From: Microbacterium aurantiacum
GTDB lineage: Bacteria > Actinomycetota > Actinomycetes > Actinomycetales > Microbacteriaceae
Assembly (NCBI RefSeq): GCF_021654035.1
Contig: NZ_JAJPDW010000001.1
Location: 620,001-684,000 of the forward strand
Length of the DNA stretch: 64,000 nt
Direction of reading: 5' to 3'
This document shows, piece after piece, positions 61,440 to 64,000 of this stretch. Each line of letters opens with the position of its first letter. Positions within the stretch are counted from its first letter, which is position 1. Position numbers and translations under genes: made by a program. Below the pieces are notes generated by a model that was not told the DNA's origin, did not search any database, and saw only the letters and a program-made list of their open reading frames with translations.

Positions 61440-62609
61440 GTGCCCGCTCTTCTTCCCGACGAGGTGCTCCTGCGCGAGGCCCTCGAGATTCCGGATGCCG
61501 CGCCCGTGGTCCTCCGCACCCGTGAGCCGCTGGGTGCGGGCACCGTGACCGGTTTCGAGGTGATCGGCGCCGACGGGCACACCGCGACCTACTTCGTCGA
61601 CACCTCGGGGCGCCGCGTGGCCCAGGAGACGGGACTCGCCACCGGAACACCGGATGCCCCGGGGGAGCGGATCTGGTTGCACCCACAGGATCCGCACCTG
61701 CCGGCACTCGCCCCGGTCGCGTTCGGCGATGCGGCGCGCACACTGCTGCACCGCATCGGGCGCGAGGTCGTCGAGGCTCCCGAGCTCGTCGCGTATCGCG
61801 CCGGTCGCCGCGCGGTGTTCCGGGTCGTCTGCCGTGACGGCATCCGGTGGGTCAAGGTGATCCGGCCCGAGCGCGTCGAACGGATCGTGGGGCTGCACGC
61901 CCTCCTCGCGGATGCCGCGCTGCACGTCCCGCAGATCGAGGCGTGGGCCGACGCCGGGCTCTTGGTGCTCCCGCAGGCGTCGGGACGCCCGGCCGTCGAC
62001 GTGGCCCCACCGGCATCCGTGTTCCTCGACGACGTCGACCGGTGGCGGGCGGCGATGGCGGACGCACCGCTGGAGAACCGTGCCCGGTCGGGGTTGCCCG
62101 AACGCGCCGAGTGGTACACCGCGCGCCTCGTGCCGCGCCTCGCCCCGGAAGCGGCGGAGCGACTGCGGGCGCACGCGGCACGGGTGGCGGCGGTCGTCGG
62201 CGACGACGGAGTGCTCACCGCCATCCACGGCGACCTCCACTTCGGGCAGCTCTTCGTCGACGACGTCGGACGGATGTCGGGGGTGATCGACGTCGACACC
62301 GCGGGTCGCGGATCCGCCGCCGACGACAGCGCCGCCTTCGTCTCGCACGCCCTCGCCAGCGCCGCCCTCGATCCGGGGGCGCGAGGAGGGTGGGCCTTCA
62401 CGGTCGCGCTCGCGGCCCTGGAGCGGTGGGACGACCCCGCCGTGCACGTGCGCGAGCGCGTGGCGGTGCACCTGTGGGGTCACGCCCTGGGGGCGGATGA
62501 TCTCGGCGACGCCGCGCGACGCGACGTGCTGCTGGCGACCGCGGATGCCCTGCTCGCGGGCGAGGGCGTACCTAAGGACGGTCTCATGGACGGCTTCGGT
62601 ACGCCTTAG
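61440..62609 (+). CDS. Aminoglycoside-phosphotransferase-like kinase
   Basis: Soluble protein of 389 aa with an APH/ChoK-type kinase fold. RRAVFRVVCRDGIRWVKVIRPER carries the ATP-binding lysine, the catalytic loop is IHGDLHFGQLFV, and the metal-binding Asp is in VIDVDTAGRG. The first 140 residues are unusual and hold HPQDPHLPALAPV. The phosphate acceptor is unknown; small sugars or trehalose-type metabolites are possible, resistance is not implied. The GTG at 61440 gives the best start. Confidence 0.8.
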   Translation: MPALLPDEVLLREALEIPDAAPVVLRTREPLGAGTVTGFEVIGADGHTATYFVDTSGRRVAQETGLATGTPDAPGERIWLHPQDPHLPALAPVAFGDAARTLLHRIGREVVEAPELVAYRAGRRAVFRVVCRDGIRWVKVIRPERVERIVGLHALLADAALHVPQIEAWADAGLLVLPQASGRPAVDVAPPASVFLDDVDRWRAAMADAPLENRARSGLPERAEWYTARLVPRLAPEAAERLRAHAARVAAVVGDDGVLTAIHGDLHFGQLFVDDVGRMSGVIDVDTAGRGSAADDSAAFVSHALASAALDPGARGGWAFTVALAALERWDDPAVHVRERVAVHLWGHALGADDLGDAARRDVLLATADALLAGEGVPKDGLMDGFGTP

Positions 62610-62674
62610 CGAAGACCCTCAGAGTGGTATCACCGCCGGTTCCCCCCGGACTGCGGCAGAGAGAGGACAGCATC

Positions 62675-63127
62675 ATGAACACCAAGAAGAAGTGGATCGC
62701 CTACGGCGTCGCCGGCGCCCTGGGACTCACGATCGCGGGCGGCGCGGCCGCTGCCACCGCCGCCAACATGACCATCCGCACCACCGATGGAAACGTCGTC
62801 CCCGGCGGTTCGATCCAGGGCAACTCGGGCGAGCTCGGCGACGCCGTGCAGATCCGGGCGACGCTCACGTCGGCCTCGGTCGTCTCGTCGCCCTCGCCGA
62901 CCCCGTCGCCGACCATGAGCGCCCCGTCGGTGCAGAGCTCGCCGTCGCCGGTGACCCCTCCGAGCCCCGCAACGCCGCCGTCGCCGATCTCGGTCGTCAG
63001 CGCCCCGACCCCGGTGCCGCCCCCCGCACCGGCCCCCGCCCCGGCGCCGCCCGCCCCGGTGGATTCCCCGCCGTCGCCGGCATCTGTGCCGTCGCCCGCG
63101 TCGGCGGCATCGGCCGGCTCGAACTGA
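62675..63127 (+). CDS. Secreted Pro/Ser-rich low-complexity protein
   Basis: Protein of 150 aa. A signal peptide (MNTKKKWIAYGVAGALGLTI, ending near AAAATAA) leads to a short folded stretch (MTIRTTDGNVVPGGSIQGNS) and then about 90 residues of Pro, Ser, Ala and Val with PSP and APAP repeats. It looks like a wall-spanning or disordered exported protein. GAGAGGA lies before the ATG and a terminator follows. It lies on the opposite strand, 1.3 kb from the histidine kinase. Function unknown. Confidence 0.7.
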   Translation: MNTKKKWIAYGVAGALGLTIAGGAAAATAANMTIRTTDGNVVPGGSIQGNSGELGDAVQIRATLTSASVVSSPSPTPSPTMSAPSVQSSPSPVTPPSPATPPSPISVVSAPTPVPPPAPAPAPAPPAPVDSPPSPASVPSPASAASAGSN

Positions 63128-63149
63128 CCCGCCCCTGACCCCCACCGGC

Positions 63150-63178
63150 AACCCCGGAGCCCCGAAGGCTCCGGGGTT
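63150..63178 (+). terminator. Rho-independent terminator
   Basis: AACCCCGGAGCC (63150-63161) pairs with GGCTCCGGGGTT (63167-63178), 5-nt loop, followed by TT. Confidence 0.9.
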
Positions 63179-63229
63179 TTCGGTTGCCCGCGGAGGCCGC
63201 GTCAGGCGGAGGGGATCAGGCGGAGGGCA

Positions 63230-63787
63230 TCAAACGGGATACACCTCGCCGAGACACGTGTAGAGCTGCGCGCTGCACGCGGTCACGGCGGTGCGCCAGT
63301 CGGTGATCGCGTCGTCCTGCGCGCGGTCCGAGACGGCCTTGAAGACGCGAATCGGCACGTCGAAGTGGCTCGCGACCCAGATGTAGGCGTAGGTCTCCAT
63401 GTCGACCAGACCCGCGCCGAGTGGCCGGATCACCCGGACCGCCTCGACATCGTCGACGAAGTGGTCACCGGTCGCGATCACCGCATCGCCGCCCGCGGTC
63501 TCCAGGCGTGGGGGGAGCGAGACATGCTGGCCAACGATCCCGTCGATGTCGGTGACATCGTGCTGGACGGCGGCGGAGATCTCGTACACGCCGTAGTCGA
63601 TGCGCGGATCGATCGCGCCGGCCGTTCCGACGACGACGACCTCGTCGTAGTCGCCGGCATCCAGCGCGCGGGTGAGCGCGTACGTGGCCTGCAGCTTGCC
63701 GGGGCCGGTCACGAGCCGGTCGAAGCCGGGGATCTCGTCGGGGAAGGCGGACAGTTCGGCATCAAGGGCGGCAACGAGTAACTTCAC
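63230..63787 (-). CDS. 5'-methylthioadenosine/S-adenosylhomocysteine nucleosidase-like protein
   Basis: Purine-nucleoside phosphorylase fold, 185 aa, shorter than the usual 230. LLVAALDAELSAFPD starts the fold, VVVGTAGAIDP is the phosphate/ribose loop, LVDMETYAYIWVA binds ribose, and the catalytic Asp is in AVSDRAQDD. It would split MTA or SAH, or another nucleoside, to release the base. The GTG has a -10-like GACAAT 6 nt upstream. Confidence 0.85.
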   Translation of the reverse strand: MKLLVAALDAELSAFPDEIPGFDRLVTGPGKLQATYALTRALDAGDYDEVVVVGTAGAIDPRIDYGVYEISAAVQHDVTDIDGIVGQHVSLPPRLETAGGDAVIATGDHFVDDVEAVRVIRPLGAGLVDMETYAYIWVASHFDVPIRVFKAVSDRAQDDAITDWRTAVTACSAQLYTCLGEVYPV

Positions 63788-63793
63788 CCTCCC

Positions 63794-63799
63794 ATTGTC
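63794..63799 (-). promoter_or_regulatory. -10 box of the nucleosidase gene (leaderless)
   Basis: GACAAT on the minus strand, 6 nt before the GTG at 63787. Confidence 0.4.
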
Positions 63800-63851
63800 C
63801 TCTGCGGGTCCGGGGCTCTGGGGCAGGATGGGTTCGCGAGGAGGAACGCCC

Positions 63852-64000
63852 ATGTCATCAATCGCCCTCGATGCCCCCGCGGGGATCGATGCCCGCCTCG
63901 GGTGGGACCCGAAGGTCACCGCCCACGATCGCAAGCGTGCGCTCGCGCGTGAGCTGGTCGCTGAGCGCCTGGGGGTGAGCGAGAAGGACGTCCTCATCGT
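63852..64000 (+). CDS. Start of an unidentified gene (cut by window end)
   Basis: Only the first 49 codons are visible (MSSIALDAPAGIDARLGW, then charged helical sequence with DRKRALARELVAERLG). GGAGGA lies 6-7 nt before the ATG, so it is a real start. The visible part is not enough to name a family. Confidence 0.55.
   Translation, partial: MSSIALDAPAGIDARLGWDPKVTAHDRKRALARELVAERLGVSEKDVLI

Noticed and set aside
1..64000. CRISPR arrays, tRNA or rRNA genes, transposases, toxin-antitoxin pairs
   Set aside because: No regularly spaced repeats, cloverleaf-like sequences or recognisable recombinase or toxin motifs were seen on either strand.

Overview
The window reads as a chromosome segment of a high-GC Gram-positive actinobacterium, most likely a Microbacterium-type member of the Microbacteriaceae. 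The reasons are the very high GC content, the strongly biased third codon positions, the frequent GGATGCC/GGCATCC word, the protein families present (13E12/DUF222 HNH protein, LPXTG-like anchored xylanase, CmtR/CsoR metal sensors) and the many promoters of the form TANNNT placed 5-7 nt before an ATG or GTG, which implies leaderless transcripts. No rRNA, tRNA, CRISPR array, integrase or transposase was recognised.

Layout. 1-8.3 kb: a galactan-utilisation operon on the minus strand (GH42 beta-galactosidase, solute-binding protein, two permeases, GH53 galactanase cut by the window edge). It faces a LacI-type regulator across a spacer with two mutually inverted copies of a 14-bp operator. 8.3-17.5 kb: two paralogous SDR dehydrogenases, a GH15 glucoamylase/trehalase-like enzyme, and a tightly overlapping SDR / hydrolase-gluconate-dehydrogenase-subunit-3 fusion / GMC oxidoreductase operon. 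Two deletion-scarred genes follow (an MFS transporter and an XRE-SDR chimera). 17.6-33 kb: a cell-wall-anchored GH10 xylanase, an acyl-CoA ligase, an HD protein, a GIY-YIG protein, CsbD, an F420-type oxidoreductase, pgi, a HAD phosphatase, panB with a coupled SDR, panC, an aldo/keto reductase and mgtE. 33-41 kb: small membrane and cytosolic proteins, an AlkA-type glycosylase, a winged-helix regulator, a GH31 stump coupled to an intact GH1 beta-glucosidase, and a decayed alpha/beta hydrolase.

41.2-51.5 kb is a metal-resistance island that looks less GC-rich than its flanks. On the minus strand CsoR, an HMA chaperone, a CopB-type ATPase, DUF6153, two DUF305 proteins, a BNR-type lipoprotein, two small membrane proteins and a Csp-type copper-storage protein form one co-directional array. 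Divergently, CmtR, a P-type ATPase, a paralogous LspA and CadD form a four-gene cadmium/lead-type operon in which every gene overlaps the next by 4 nt. Both sensors sit behind leaderless promoters whose -10 box lies inside or against the sensor's own operator. A 13E12-type HNH gene adjoins the island on the right.

53-64 kb returns to chromosomal genes: an MFS exporter, sbcD-sbcC, a histidine kinase and response regulator pair, a phosphotransferase, a Pro/Ser-rich secreted protein and a nucleosidase.

Three themes stand out: pervasive leaderless promoters, a three-copy intergenic palindromic repeat (16.6, 17.4 and 35.3 kb), and four genes reduced to deletion remnants, which point to recent local gene loss in carbohydrate and transport functions.
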